Source: Portunus trituberculatus
Taxonomy: Eukaryota > Arthropoda > Malacostraca > Decapoda > Portunidae
Direction of reading: 5' to 3'
Assembly: GCF_017591435.1 (NCBI RefSeq)
Contig: NC_059299.1
Span: forward strand, 9,014,980 to 9,078,979
Length of the DNA: 64,000 bases
Shown: positions 39,563-54,079 of the stretch, piece by piece
How positions within the stretch are numbered: position 1 is the stretch's first letter
How the letters are laid out: every line of letters starts with the position of its first letter
Program-made: the position numbers and the translations under genes
Notes under the pieces: generated by a model
Database searches by the model: none
What the model was told of the DNA's origin: nothing
Seen by the model: the letters and a program-made list of their open reading frames with translations, nothing else

Positions 39563-41357
39563 AGGATTACTCTATTCCACTTCAAGTGGTCGTACTTCAT
39601 CAGTTTTTCTTATTAAGTCTCGTGACCATAATATAAATTGTTTCCACTCAGAAACCTCACATCTTATATAGTAAATTCAATGTAAAATTTCCTTCCTCTG
39701 TGGTATCATGCTATATATTACGTCAGGTTTTCCTTTGTCATATAATCTTAGTTTTTCATAATTTCACTGGCCCAGGTTAGTCTCTTCCACGTAAAATTTC
39801 CTTTCTTCTCAATTGCGGGTCTTCGATCTTATCATAATGTATTGTTAAAAAATATATTTTGTAAGTTTTCTCTGCTACATGTAACAGTATATTCACTTTC
39901 AGCCTCAAAGATCCTAAGCCCTTGTCTCATAATCAGATTAGGGGCCACGTGATTGATTTAATTTTCCTACCAGTGTCCCAAGTTGTCATATATCCTTCGA
40001 CCTTCCCGTGTCATTGATCGCCGCCTTGACCTCAGTGACGGCTAATACATACAAAACAAAGGGAAAAATTTGTTTATTCTTATATGACATGGAATATTTC
40101 ATCTGCCAAGCTCTCAAGAGTATTACAGGCAGCGTACATACCTCTTAAACACTTCAGCCAGCCTCTTACCTGATCCACCTACTTGAACAGTCTCTAGGAT
40201 GTTCTCATGATTCGAGTGATACAATATAGATAGCTTTAGAGCGAGTCTGCATCACCAATGAAAAGAAAATTAATACTCAAGGAAACACGATTTTTTTGTG
40301 TGTTGATTTTGATTGCTTCATGGAAAGTTAATCAAGTTTTTAACGATGCTCTCATGATTCTAGTGATAGTTTGAAAGGGATTATACATTGTTAATCATAT
40401 AATAATTGTATCCTATCTATGAATATCTGGAAAAAAAAAAAAAATCGGGTGTTTTCGTGATTAATGACCTGAGAATATTCCTTATGAGAAAATCAAATTA
40501 TAAACCCTGTCTATGCAAGGCCTGGGCATGGGTGAGTGAGTGAGTATGTGTGCAAGTAGCGTGACTGGTGACGCAGCAAATTAAGGTGGCTGGTGTTGCT
40601 GCTGCTGTTTCCGCTATCGGTTAGGCACTTGGCACGCGGCCTTACCCTACGACTTCATTGCGTGCAGTAGAGGTGAGCAAACTGAGGCAGGCATAATGAA
40701 GCTTTATGTTTTCCCTGATAATGTGTAGTCCAAGAGCTTAACTGTGTCTTGTGTTGGGGAATAGAGCGTGTGAATATTTGGGGAGCTCTCTCTCTCTTTC
40801 TCCAAGAAAATGATCTTTGCTTAGTTAATTTTACTGTTAAGCAGAAATAAAGTAGTAATATACGAGCTACTGACATCAACTAAGCTCAGTATGTGTGTGT
40901 GTGTGTGTTATCACCTTCCTTTGTTATCAGTAGTGTGTCTGTGTGCACTTGTTTCACACTCCCTCTCATCACATGCCTCACGCCCTCCTCTCCTCTTCCT
41001 CTCATCATAATCAGATTCCTTTCCTTCTTATCTTCTCCCTTTCCTTCACGTATGCCTGCCATTGTCTTCCTACACCCTACATCCAGCGTGAGTGGATGTC
41101 ACACGCTCATCACAACTCGATTGCTTTTTAGCAGAGATATTCGCGCAGCATAATTATCGCTTCAGCAACTACCCTGACGCCCACTCCTTGCATATGGTAA
41201 TCTCTCTCTCTCTCTCTCAAACAGGGAAGAAGCGTCCAGGCTGGTCACTAATCAACACTCATTTTTTCACGGAGCCTTTATTAGGTACAAAAGCTATCAC
41301 AGATTTTGTTTTATATTTCGTTCCATTTGTAAAAGACAATTTTTATCTACCATCTGC

Positions 41358-41472
<115 letters not shown>

Positions 41473-42285
41473 TATTATTTTTTTTAAGAAAGGTTCCATG
41501 ATTCCATGCTTTGCCTGATGGATGATAGCTGCTCACCAAGCTGCATGTACTGTACACACCTGTTTTAAGTCATCTAATTTGTAGATTGTCCTCAAACCTT
41601 GCTGCTACATCTCCTTTGATTCATCTACTGAGTCTGGATGAACTAAAGGAGACATAGGTCTAGGTTCTGGAGAGGGAGCTAAATGTCTACTATTAATTTA
41701 AGCCTGAGATATATGATGTGTCTGAGTAAAATGTAATCCATACAGTAAGACCCTTTTGGCTGGATATTTCATTTGGATCAGAAAAATTTGATTAATCTCA
41801 GTTCTTGGCTTCATGAATTTCTGTACTTGTGTATATTCTACAGAATCTACAAGATGATTTCCTTGAAGACACAAACTGCACTTATTACATAATTATGTCA
41901 TTATTACATATTGTATAATATAAAGAAAATCCATATACAATCTGTAAGATAATTTAGCTTCAATATGCAATAACTCAACTTATCTTTGTTGTACACTGTA
42001 CTTGCTTAGTGCTGTACAACAAAAGTTCACTGATAGTAGGGTCTGGTGACCTCAGGGTGTCAAAACCATGGCTTGTAACTACTCCAGCCCTAGTCATTTT
42101 CAATTTATGGAAGTCCAACATTAAGGGATCTTACTATTTATGGAAGAGCAAATTAATATTCAGTGCTGCTTTCTTATTGCATGAATATAATAATGTGTAG
42201 CTATCAAACATGCACATCTTGCATGATACATAAAGACTGTTATGTAGCACTGATGCAGTGCATATACCTTTCATGAGTAACCATG

Positions 42286-42287
42286 AG

Positions 42288-42323
<36 letters not shown>

Positions 42324-42490
42324 GCAAAAACAAGTGAGTAAAATATGAACATCTACCTCCTATATACACAATATCACACTGCCTATACTCACTCATATAC
42401 CTTAACATAATCAAAACATTAATAACATTAATAAATCATAAAACCATCACATGTACCATCAGCATTCATTTTGTGTCTGATGCCTGGTTC

Positions 42491-42540
<50 letters not shown>
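42286..42540. repeat. Poly(A) 42286-42320 and (CA)n 42498-42540
   Basis: A 35-bp A run, possibly an old retroposon tail although no body is recognisable before it, and a 43-bp CA tract. Confidence 0.85.
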
Positions 42541-42542
<2 letters not shown>

Positions 42543-43978
42543 TGTGTAAAGGCTTCAGTGTGATTCTAACCACCAAACTGATACCCTTGTTGAATCAAAT
42601 ATTGTGAACAGCAAGTACCTCTTCATATAAACAACTACACTACCATATGTAAAATCTACAATCATATGTGTTGATTATTATGGGCTACAGAATAGTGTGG
42701 TTATGGTTGCACAGTGGATTAAATTGTTGTATTCCTTGGCAGTCTAACAACAGATGTAGGCAGCCACTTGATAATGAAACAAGCTTGGCTCAGTCTACTG
42801 ATGGTCTTAGAAATGAAACCATCATTGATTATAGTATAAGCAAAAAAATATGATCTAAATATTCTTGCCATCATGTCCTGAGGGAAAGCACCTCAGCCAT
42901 TAAATGTGTCTTGTATAATGATTTAGATTGACACACTGGTGAAATATAACATTTTCTTTCCATACACACACTATAGGATCTATAAGCTATAGCACCACCC
43001 AGAGCTAGTCCTTGCTATCCAAATTGGCTGTCAATTTTATAAGAAACTAAGGAAGTTTTGAGATCCAGTAAAAGATCCCATATCCATTGATAGAACATTA
43101 AAATTTAAAGGCTTTTCTCATTGCATATCACTGCAATCTTCACTAAGCCCTGGGTAGAAATAGAGATAAAATCCGTGGATAATCTTTGAAGAGATTAACT
43201 GGTAAATAAGATTCCTACAAGCAATGATGGGATGATACTAGCCCTATCATTCCTTTCTCATGTGACAGAGCACACACAGCTACTTAAACCATTACAGTAT
43301 GTGGTGAGCAAGGGAGTCACTGGTGTCTGATGCTTACTAGTATATTTCATTCTATTTCTAGTCTAGGCAGATGCCTGTTTGAGGAACCTTTCTGATGGGA
43401 TTGTCATGACAGAGGAGTAATTTTCTCTTCCTCATTAAGCATCTAGATCTCCTATACACACTTGCATCACTTTCATTTATCATTCTATCAGCAAAAGATC
43501 ATTCAAATCAATAAAATACTTGGATTCTTGCATCCTCCTTCCTGACAACTCTAAGAGTCTCTATATCCTTTGTAGACACTTCCCATCCTCTAGTCATTCC
43601 TCACTGAAGCTTTCTATCCCTATATAAGTAAGTTATGCCTACAGATGGGAGTGATTAACATTGATGAGCATAAGTTTCATTTGTATCCTGAGATGATAAA
43701 GTATTGTAGATTACCTATTAGTATAATTTAATTGAGTACAGAAATGTTTCTATATACAAAAATATCTATTGCTTTCCATTCAATCACTATCAAGTCTCGA
43801 GAAATGCATCCGCATATCCTACATAGTGATCATCTAAAGTCATCCTTAAAAACTACACATAAGAAGTATGTATCACAATTTTGTCAAAACACATACAGTA
43901 AGGTTCTTTGGTATTATTATCAGACAATTAACATAATACATTCTTTTCAAAACTAAGTTAGCAAATTGTTTCAAGATT

Positions 43979-43984
43979 TTTATT
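43979..43984 (-). terminator. Possible poly(A) signal of the SLC16 transporter gene
   Basis: First AATAAA on the minus strand after the stop at 44328. It implies a 3' UTR of about 360 nt. Confidence 0.45.
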
Positions 43985-44327
43985 TTGTAAATGTCAGGGA
44001 GTGGCAAAAATCTTTTTTTTTTTTATATATTTTTATGTTTTTGTTTTGGCCAGCCTCCCTGTCTTGTGAAAAAGATATAAATAAATAAAAAAATAATGCA
44101 ACACTCATAAAACTTTAAGACAGTTTCGATTTTTCTGAACTGATTCTTAAGAACCAGAAAATATTGTGTCATCAAACCAACATCAGATGCAAAACACTAC
44201 TGTATCCTGCATAAGCTACACAGAGACAAAGAGAGACTACCCTGCAATATAAGACATCATACTGTTAAAGGATGAGTTGCACACATACATACACAAGGAA
44301 ATGAGATAGTGCACCAGAGAACATTCC

Positions 44328-47300
44328 TTACACCTCCTGCTGCTGTGTCTGTGACTGGACAGTGGAGCGATGGACCAAGAAGCAGATGAACATGAGGAAG
44401 GAGCCAGCAAAGAGACTTCCAGATGAGAAGCCCACCACCCCATCAAAGCTGTCAGTCTTGTCCACGATGAGACCTTCAGTGGAGAGAAGTAAACTGTGTC
44501 TCAGGTGAGAATATGAATAAGTATGCTGTATGCTGCTGCTGCCACTAGCTATCTTAGCTTTGTGTGCTCCAGGCTGTAATGATACTATAATACTATAGGG
44601 TTGTGCTTCATAACAATTATCATAATCACCTTTTACTACTATCATGCTATTATGAATGCTTACCAGCAATGGGTGCTCCAATGAGAGCTCCAATGCCTCC
44701 AAGGAAGAGAATGTAGCCAAACACTGTGGACAGCTTCTCTCTGCCAAACACCATGGTGGGGGTGACAGCAATAAGCACGTTTTGTGACCCGTTCAGAATT
44801 CCAAACATTGCCGTGAGGACGAGGAAATGTGTGCTGGTGGTGATGAAGGCATGGCTGAGCATCACCACCCCACACAGTAACATTGCTATGGAGAACGTTA
44901 GCACCGGGTTGATGAGCTGTTAACAAAATAATCTAGTTACTAAAATATAGAATTTATTGAGTTTTTGTGTAAATCTTTTAATCTACTGGACAACTGATAG
45001 ATGTACAAAAAGTGTATTATCCACAAATGCAACAATATTCATCATATATTATTAACTCTAGACAAACTTGATATATTATAGACCTATTGTAGCCAATGTC
45101 AAGTCTTTGCATGTGAAAAAAAAACAAGAAAAAAGAAAATAAATTCAGCATGAGGATAGCAGGTAAATACTCATCATGAAAGTATCTCTCTCTGAATTCA
45201 GAGTTTACCATTCCTCAGACATGACACCAGCCTTTTGGGTAAAGGTGTGATGGTGGACACTCACTGTACTGGAGAGCATGATTCCTGTGCTCATTCTGCC
45301 CACTAGGTCACCAATGCCAATCCCTGAGAGGGCCATGGTGTAGTAATCCCCAACACCTTTGGAGACGGCAAAGTCCTTGTAGATGATGAAGAAACATATT
45401 GTCCCCACCATGGCAAAGAAGTAGGCCACATTCAGGAACCAAAATCGTGACTTCATGAAAACACTGTTATCGGATTTCCTGTTTAAGTGAGAATGGTGTA
45501 AAAATTACATGAAATTCATAATGTAACTTATCTTATTGTGGCTGTAATATGATATAACAAGAAGTTCTATATTAACCATGACTGCAAGTGTAAGTCATAA
45601 GAAAGGGATTGATGTGAAGGTCCAGCTAACCTTGTGAGTCCAACAAGGGTGGCGCATATCTTCTCCTTCACCTGGGACATCCTCACACGCAGGGACTTGT
45701 ACTCCCCTACTCTTGAGTGCTGAGGGGAGGTGAGATTTACTAGGATTAATGTAATCCTTCATGTTCACCACATACAATCATACAGGTGCTATGCAGGCAA
45801 AGCAATTATTATTTTTTTATACTATTTATTTCTATGTAAGGGACACTGTGGTGCAGTCACTAAAGAAAAGGCAAATGGATTATCCAAAACTGGGGTATAA
45901 GTGAATGAACAGTGAAGGAAATTTTCCCATGAATACTACAAATTTACTAACAGTAAATGTAATAAACTTACTTCTTTTAAGTTAAACAATAGAGGACAGC
46001 TGATTGTAATGTCAAAAATAAGTGTTCTGAGATGCTACTTGAAGCTAGAATCAAACTAAGTACACCCACTCACCTCACTGGGGCAGTCATCCTCCTCCTC
46101 CAGCACACAGCAGCCCAGGTCACAGTCACCCTCCCGCAGCATGAACCGTGCCCGGCCACCACCACAGCTGCCCTTCAGACTGTCCCCCTCCCCGTCCATG
46201 AGGTAGTGGTGGTGGATGAAGCTGTGAGGGTTGGACTTGATTCCACTCAGCCCAGCCTGCCACACAAGATTTTGTTAGCTACTATGAACAGTACTATTTA
46301 CATACTCGTACTTAAAGGAGAAATTTTATACACATGACAAATCTGTAACATACATAATTTCATCCATAAGTAGACTCAGTACCTGAGAGTCTCGACGGGA
46401 ACAGAAACTGTGTTGGTTGGAATGAAGACCAAAGTCTGCATAGGAATCCTTGTGATGGAAGCTGAACTGATTGGAACGGAGATCAAAATGAGACAGTTCT
46501 GCATGGGAGTCTCTGCAGAAGCTGTGGCCATTGGATCTGTGAGAATCATGCATACAAATTTACTTCTTTTTCTTGATTCACAAAAATAGATAATTATTTC
46601 AACACATTCCAAAGTACTAGATTTGAAAACCAATTATGGCATTCTAAAGCAATACAAAATATGAACACTGTGGTCATATGATAAATAATTTTTCTATAAC
46701 TTTTCTTATCTCTATGGCTGAGGATTTGTGTTTATACCGTATGCTGCCAATGACTAGGTGAGATCCCTTGGAGCAGAAACTGTGCTGGTTGGAGCGCAGA
46801 TTGAGGTGATGGTGTGAGTCCCTGAGGCTCAGCTGGGAATGGGAAAGGTAACTTGCCTCTGCTGACAGACGAAGACTGGAGAAAGACCTGTATGGTGGCA
46901 GGGATGATAGTGAGTAGCTGCTGCTAGAATAACTACTTTTCGTTGACAAAATGATCAGTATAGATGGCAAACAGTGACCAAAAGGGTGGTTGTACAGCTT
47001 GAGCATATAAAAATTAATCTAAGTGACACAGTACGTAAGTTGCAAGAGCCAGGATCATGTACAGTAAAGGAGGAAGGTTATACATGCATTACCTTACGAA
47101 CTCCAATATCAGATATTAAGATGGTTTTAGTGGGGTTTCTGCTGTGTAATACCTGTGATTGAGAGTCTTTTCTAATAACATTCGACTTTTAGATGTTTTA
47201 AGTCCTCTCAGAGATCTTGATTTTGGAAGGTTCTCCTCCACATCCCGCTGTTCATTGTAAGATGGAGCAACAGGTCGCAAAGGGAAGACAAGGGCTCCAA

Positions 47301-47704
47301 ATACTACTATCTGCAGACTGAGTCCAGCATTCCAGATATATGCCCCTCGCCATCCATACTCCTCTATGTTATACTCAGTCAATGAACTCTGAAAGAAGAA
47401 ATAGATAAATTGATTGGATTGACAATCTCTACATCCTTTCCTTTGTGGAACATCAGCATGAATACACACTATTTCTAGCCCATGCTGAATTATGAGATAC
47501 TATGACTTACCAGAAAGAACATGCCCAGCCCAATACCCAGCATGGCAGTGGAGGTGGCGATGGAGTGCCGCTTGTTGAAATATTGGTTGAGGGCCGTTAT
47601 CTGGCCTGAGTACGAGAAACTCATCCCACACGCTGAAAGGACAATCAGGTGTTACACCACTGTCACACTAGCAACTCTTGGTGGCAGAAAATAAATGAGA
47701 GAAA

Positions 47705-47769
<65 letters not shown>

Positions 47770-47773
47770 ATGC

Positions 47774-47857
<84 letters not shown>

Positions 47858-50800
47858 ACCAGGGAGACATAACAGAAAGGGAGTAGTGACCATGTATGAA
47901 GGGTCAATTCTGAGATGAAAACTAAAACTGTCTAGGAAGAGATGAAGGTGCACAGGGGAGTTTTGCATTCAAGAGTTATAAAAGGTACTATAGGAAGTGA
48001 AGTTACAGTCATTCATCTGTTTTGTGGCCCTTACAAACCCACTCTGCTCTAGATGCCATAAGGGATGAAGTAAGCCCCTTATTTGTCAAGTGGCCTATCA
48101 CTACTCAGGACCCTCAAGACACAGTGCTAACCAGAGAGAGATCAGCAGATGGTATTCCCAAAGTCCTTAGAGGCAGACTTTGAATTCAAGGTGTGTACAT
48201 ATATGTAAGAAACTTGTGACGTTTTGTAAACCATGAATTTCTATGGTCTCCTGGGTACAGAGTCACGACCAAGATCTCATGAAGATATCAAGAAATTGTA
48301 GACTGCTAAGGAAAATGAATAAGTATGCAAGTCTTTGAGCAAAGGTGTTCCTTCTGTTCCTGTTCATGCTAATCTTCTCTTTCTGTTTGCCCAAATACAT
48401 CATGCAGACCTCATGACATGCAATGGTTACTAGATGATACATGTGGGTAGAACATGAAAAAACGTATGCTTTGGGAAGTATGTAAGAGTTAGTATGGTAG
48501 ATATGCAAGTGTGAGAAACCTTTAGCACAGCATGAAATCGTATGAAGACATTTTTATATTGCTGAAGAAGTAAGCTGCTAAAAATATTATCTGAAATCAT
48601 CTTTAATCTTTCTGCTTCATTAAAAAGATATGCACACTGATGCACAATAAATGAATTATTTTGGAAACTTTCCTCTTAGTGCAATTAAAACTAATAAAAA
48701 TTGACATCCATTTGAAAGTTCCTGGCATGATGCTTATAATGATGAATAATTTATCAAACAAGTATTTAAAATTAATGAGTGAATAACTGTAACATACCTA
48801 TTGGCATGTAAGTTAAATAAAATGTCCACAGAAATGGACTGCACATTTACAAAGAGAAAGGAATTAATGACTGGAAGGAATTAATGAACCAGACATGTAT
48901 ACATGATTGCATTGTACATACTATGCGAGGTCAAAAAGCACCTGCAGCAGAATACTTAAAGAAAATGCTATACACAAATATCTTTTAGCTCTTACATATA
49001 AGTCTAAGTGGACTGCATGAAGAGTGTCACATGTATTCTTTGTCTTTCACAGGTCTTTTTCTCTCTTTCTTCTTAAGCAGAACAAATATTTGGAACTCAA
49101 TTTATACAGGAGATGTGAAGACCTAAGGGAAGGCTTACAGAGGCTGCAAGGCTGAAAGACTCACTCACAGGGAGGAGTGGAAGGGTCAACAGTGCAGTGG
49201 CTAGCTGGCATGGAGGAGAGGAGGTACCTACACAATAACTGTTGCTTTTAATCTCAGAAAAAGTTAGGGAGTTTAATATAATAGTAGATAAATAACAAAG
49301 ATCAGAGGAGGGGTGGTATAGAAGATACTAGTACTATTACAGAAAACCTCAAGTCCATTCATCAGAAGACTCATTAACCACTAAACACATTTTCACAAAC
49401 ATGGCAAAGCAATCATTTAGTGTAATACAAATCATCTCAGAACATCATCTGGTCTTAGGGAGCATTATACAATACTGTCTTCAAACTCAACTTAGTTCAA
49501 TCCAGTGGCTGTGATATACGCACATTACAGGATTACCATACAAGTGTTTGTATGTAAAGCTCAACTGGACTCCTGCACCACTCACCACATACTGAATTGC
49601 AAGTATAAAGTGGTGTGCCTGTGTTGCATTGATCCTTATACTAGGTGAGATGCAGAGTTGTGCCTGATCATTAATAACTCTACTGTTTTCATTCTATTCA
49701 ACTGCCTGTCCACATTCATGGTGGCATATCTGTTTTCATACAAGGCTGAGGAGGCACAGTGCACCTCTCAGCAGTGAAACATTGCTACTCTGTTAAGTTA
49801 CACTAATGGAAGATACACAAATCAAAGTCAGGCTACACAGAGTGATGAGTATGTTCTGAGATGGCATGTATAACTTTCGATGTCAATGCATACAGCAGCC
49901 TCTGAGGATTCATTCATTTACAGTGTCACGCAATGTTCCAACTTGTCTCTCAGCTGAATATGTTACATATCAATATTACATTAATGACAAAAGAGAACTC
50001 TGAAATAGAGTAGAATCAATATACTTAAAACAACATGAAGTTAAATCAGTAATCAGATATTTACACTGAGCAAAAATATACTATTAATTTGTGCTAAAAT
50101 ATAAAATGATGATGTCCTTGAAGTGAAATAGCTTCAAGCATTTCTCTAACAGCTTGGAAGCTCAAGACACAGTCTGCCTCCATGCCCAGGACAAAACTTG
50201 TCTCATTGGTGCTCAATTAGCAAAATATACTGCTGATTTATGCCTTTCATGAAACAACAGCCACACATGTTAAAGTTAATGCTCATACTGAAAATGCTGA
50301 GTGAAGGTTGAGTATTGAACTGTAATAAGCTAAAGGATATTCTCTTGTACGAGGCAATATTCAGATAGTGATCACTGTGAATCTTATCACACTGCATGCA
50401 CCATTGTCTCTACTTCCCTAAATCAGATCTCTCAACTGCTTCCTAGGCAAGAGTGAAAAAGCTAATGACATCAAACTGCACAAAAGGAAAAAGCACAGTT
50501 GTGGAAAAGTGTTGTGTCAGATGTGTCAAGCAATGTGATCAGGTCTGTAAATCAAGCATATGTAATTTATATTGACTTATAAACTGCACCCTTTTGAAAA
50601 GCTGAAAATGCAAGTCAAATTTTCAGAGATGCCTTAGCAATATAAAACATGAACTGTTTTTTCTATATTCACTAGCCTTAAAAGTTCACACTTAAGCACA
50701 AACTCAACCTACATCTGACACTAATTTCTTTCAAAACCAACCATTTCCAGTGTCTCTTGTGCCTAGTGCCACCCCCACCTCCCCACCACACACACTGAGT

Positions 50801-53021
50801 CTGTGTTAGCTGTCATGGCTGGCATAGGTTTAAACCATAATGGGGGCTGGTCACCTTTGGGATTTTTCTGCTGACAAGCAGGTCAGTTACTGTCTCCCCT
50901 GACCATGGGTGTGTGGTGTGTGAGATCACAGTATCACCCAAAGATTGGTAATAATGAGCTCTGAACTTGCACTGAGAAGTTAATGGCTGGTGGTTGTCGG
51001 TCTGCTTGTGATCAGATTTAAGTAAGTAATATACATGTTGCAGTGCCTTCTATTCTTCCTCCTTTCCATTGCAACCAAGTGTCTCCTAGTGCTGTCCCAT
51101 TATGTACCTAACATTATTTATTCATATCTACTTTGATATCCTTTTTTGTAGGTTAATATTTCATTGTCATGCAATGAAAAAAAAAAAAAAGGGAAAAAAT
51201 GTAATTGTGTTTTCACCAGTAATAAATTGAAATGAGAAGTAGGAAAATATTAGCAGAAATATGTCTGGATCATGCAGCAGCAGGAATCAAGCTTCTAGCA
51301 GAAAGCATCAGAAATATGTAATTCTGAATAAAAAAGAGAAAACAGGAAAAATTATGAGCAGTGGTTTTTGGAAAGAAAAGTTGATATGCATGTTTTACAT
51401 AATTTTCTGAAATAAAATAGGTGAGCACCACATGGCAGAATGGAAGTGTGAAGGCTGAAAGTGATGGTGTGACTGTTGCACGTGATATGGCATCCATGAT
51501 TATATGGCCACAAGAAAGACAGGAAGTGAAAGTGGAAAAAGAATTATAGAAATAAATTTTTTTTTGGTAAGATTTGCTACAAGTATATCCAACATTGTAG
51601 TCAAATGATATAACACATCTGTCATTGTGGCAAATCATCAACACTGCATGAACTGTGGTAAGGAGCCTTACCCCGACGACCGGCGCAGGAAGGCCAGCCG
51701 AATGTATACGTACCTTTCATCAGCCTCCATTGACTCTGTGTTCTCCTGAAAGTGATCTATAACCCTCGAAGGGGAATCAACATCCTCATTTTTTCTTTTA
51801 TCAAGACCCTCATCATCCTGACCATCATCATCACCATCACATCACCATCAAAGTGCTGCTGCTGCTGCGTCTGTGGCTGCTGGATTGTTTAGCTAAGGCG
51901 AGACATCGTATCTTCAGATTTTTAAAGCTTCTGCATCCTCCTAATTTTGAGGCTGTAAATAGTTGGGAAAGAAAATGCAACGGTAATTAAGTGCAGGAGT
52001 GCAGCCAGCTGGTGAAGTGCAGGGTAGACGTCTGTATCAGCTGTCAGCACCTCAAGCTGTCTGCCTGCCAGGGGCTTACTTCAAAGCTTCAACCATTTTT
52101 GTGGCCTGAAACAAAGACTGCATGGGAAAAAGCATCAGGGCTAAACCCCGGGAAGTCGAAGAGAAAGGGAAAAAAAATCTCTAGGATGGTACATCATTGT
52201 ATGGGTCAATATCATGCCTATTCCACATGTATAGTACAAATGTGGCCAAACAGACAAAGATAAAATGAGCGATGACATTACGCAGCTGAGGAAAGAAAGG
52301 GGAGGCAGGACTGCCATCTTGTGTTGTGACTAGCTTCGTATCTGCTCTCTTACCTACTACCACTCCATAGGTAAAGAAGAGAGCCTCCAGGGAAGTGGTG
52401 AAGGCAGAGATCATGTAGCCAGTGGCCATTATAAGCGACCCACAGATGAGGGCTGCACGACAACCAAATGTCTGGATGAACATGAAGCTCATGGGTCCTG
52501 GAAAGCAAGGTATAGAAGGTTGAGTATCTCAAACCTTATATGTACTCTTGTACTTGAAATAAGTGAGAACCCCTAAAGTCACAAATGTCTATGTACAAAT
52601 TGATTTTGGCCTCTAATTTTGAGTGTGACGAGAGGAAAGTTTGTGATGCAAATCCAATGAAATTGCCCTGCATGAGTGACAAGGGACAGCATGAATTACC
52701 TCCAAGCATGAAGAAAGCATTGATGAGGGAACCCATCCAGGCAGTGTATGAGCGGCTATACCCATACTCTTCCAACATCTGCACATAAAACATTCCAGTT
52801 GTGGAGAGAAGGCCTGGGGAGACAAATTTGCTTCATTATTATCTCTCTTTCACTGGTTATACCCTCTGTTTCTACTCTCCATGCATACACAAGCACATAT
52901 GTAATCAACTGTATGATTGTATTTCATGTTGAATTGTTCTTATGTCAGCTAGACATCATAAAAGGCAGTGTCATTATCAATCGATGATAAACTTAGAGGG
53001 AAAATAATATATTCATTAATC

Positions 53022-53063
<42 letters not shown>

Positions 53064-53064
53064 C

Positions 53065-53142
<78 letters not shown>

Positions 53143-54040
53143 TTAACAAGTTGTATATTCCAGGGTTCAAGCAGGGCTTATAGTGACCTGTCTCCATATC
53201 TACATTTATCCAACTTTTCCTTAAATTTGTGCACACTTTCTGCTATTACAATCTCTTCACTCAATTCATTCCAGATGTCCACTGTCCTATGTGGAAAACA
53301 ACTTCTTAATGTTCCTCAAACACTGACTCTATGATCTTGGAATGTCTTTTTGTTCGTCTATCTCCATCCCCTGTCAATGATACCAGGTCTTGTCTATTAT
53401 CTTTTCCCATATGGTTTACTAACTTATACATCACTATTAGGACTCTTCTTTCTAATCTATCCTTCAAAGATTGTAGTTCCATTTTCTTCAGTCTTTCTTC
53501 ATAAGGAAGATCCTTTATTTCTGGGACCATCTTTGTAGCGGTCCTTTTGATTCTAGTTTCTTGATGTGTTTCTGCCTGTATGATGACCAAACCACTACTG
53601 CATATTGCAGTCTAGGTCTTATCATAGTAATTATGATTTTTTCATCATACTCTTATCCATGTAATTGATGTTAGTTAGTGTCTTGTATGTTGAAGCAAAT
53701 ATATAGTCCATTTATGTGTCTTTCTGGAGGGTGTCTTGTATAATCATGCTCAGGTCTTTCTCTTCACTCCTTTTCTTTGTAATCTTTTCTCCCATTTTAT
53801 ATTCCCACATAGGTCTTTTATTTCTTTTACCCATTTCCATTACATGGCATTTCCTGGTATTAAATTCTAATTTCCACTTTGGCTCTATTCCCTTATCTTG
53901 TCATATCTTTCTGCTATTCCATAGAGTCCCCAATGTTCCATATTACTCTCAAAAGTTTTACATCATCTGCAAAAAAAATTATCTAGCAACTCAAACCCTC
54001 TTGTATATTATTAATATATACATGTACTTGAAACATAATT

Positions 54041-54079
<39 letters not shown>

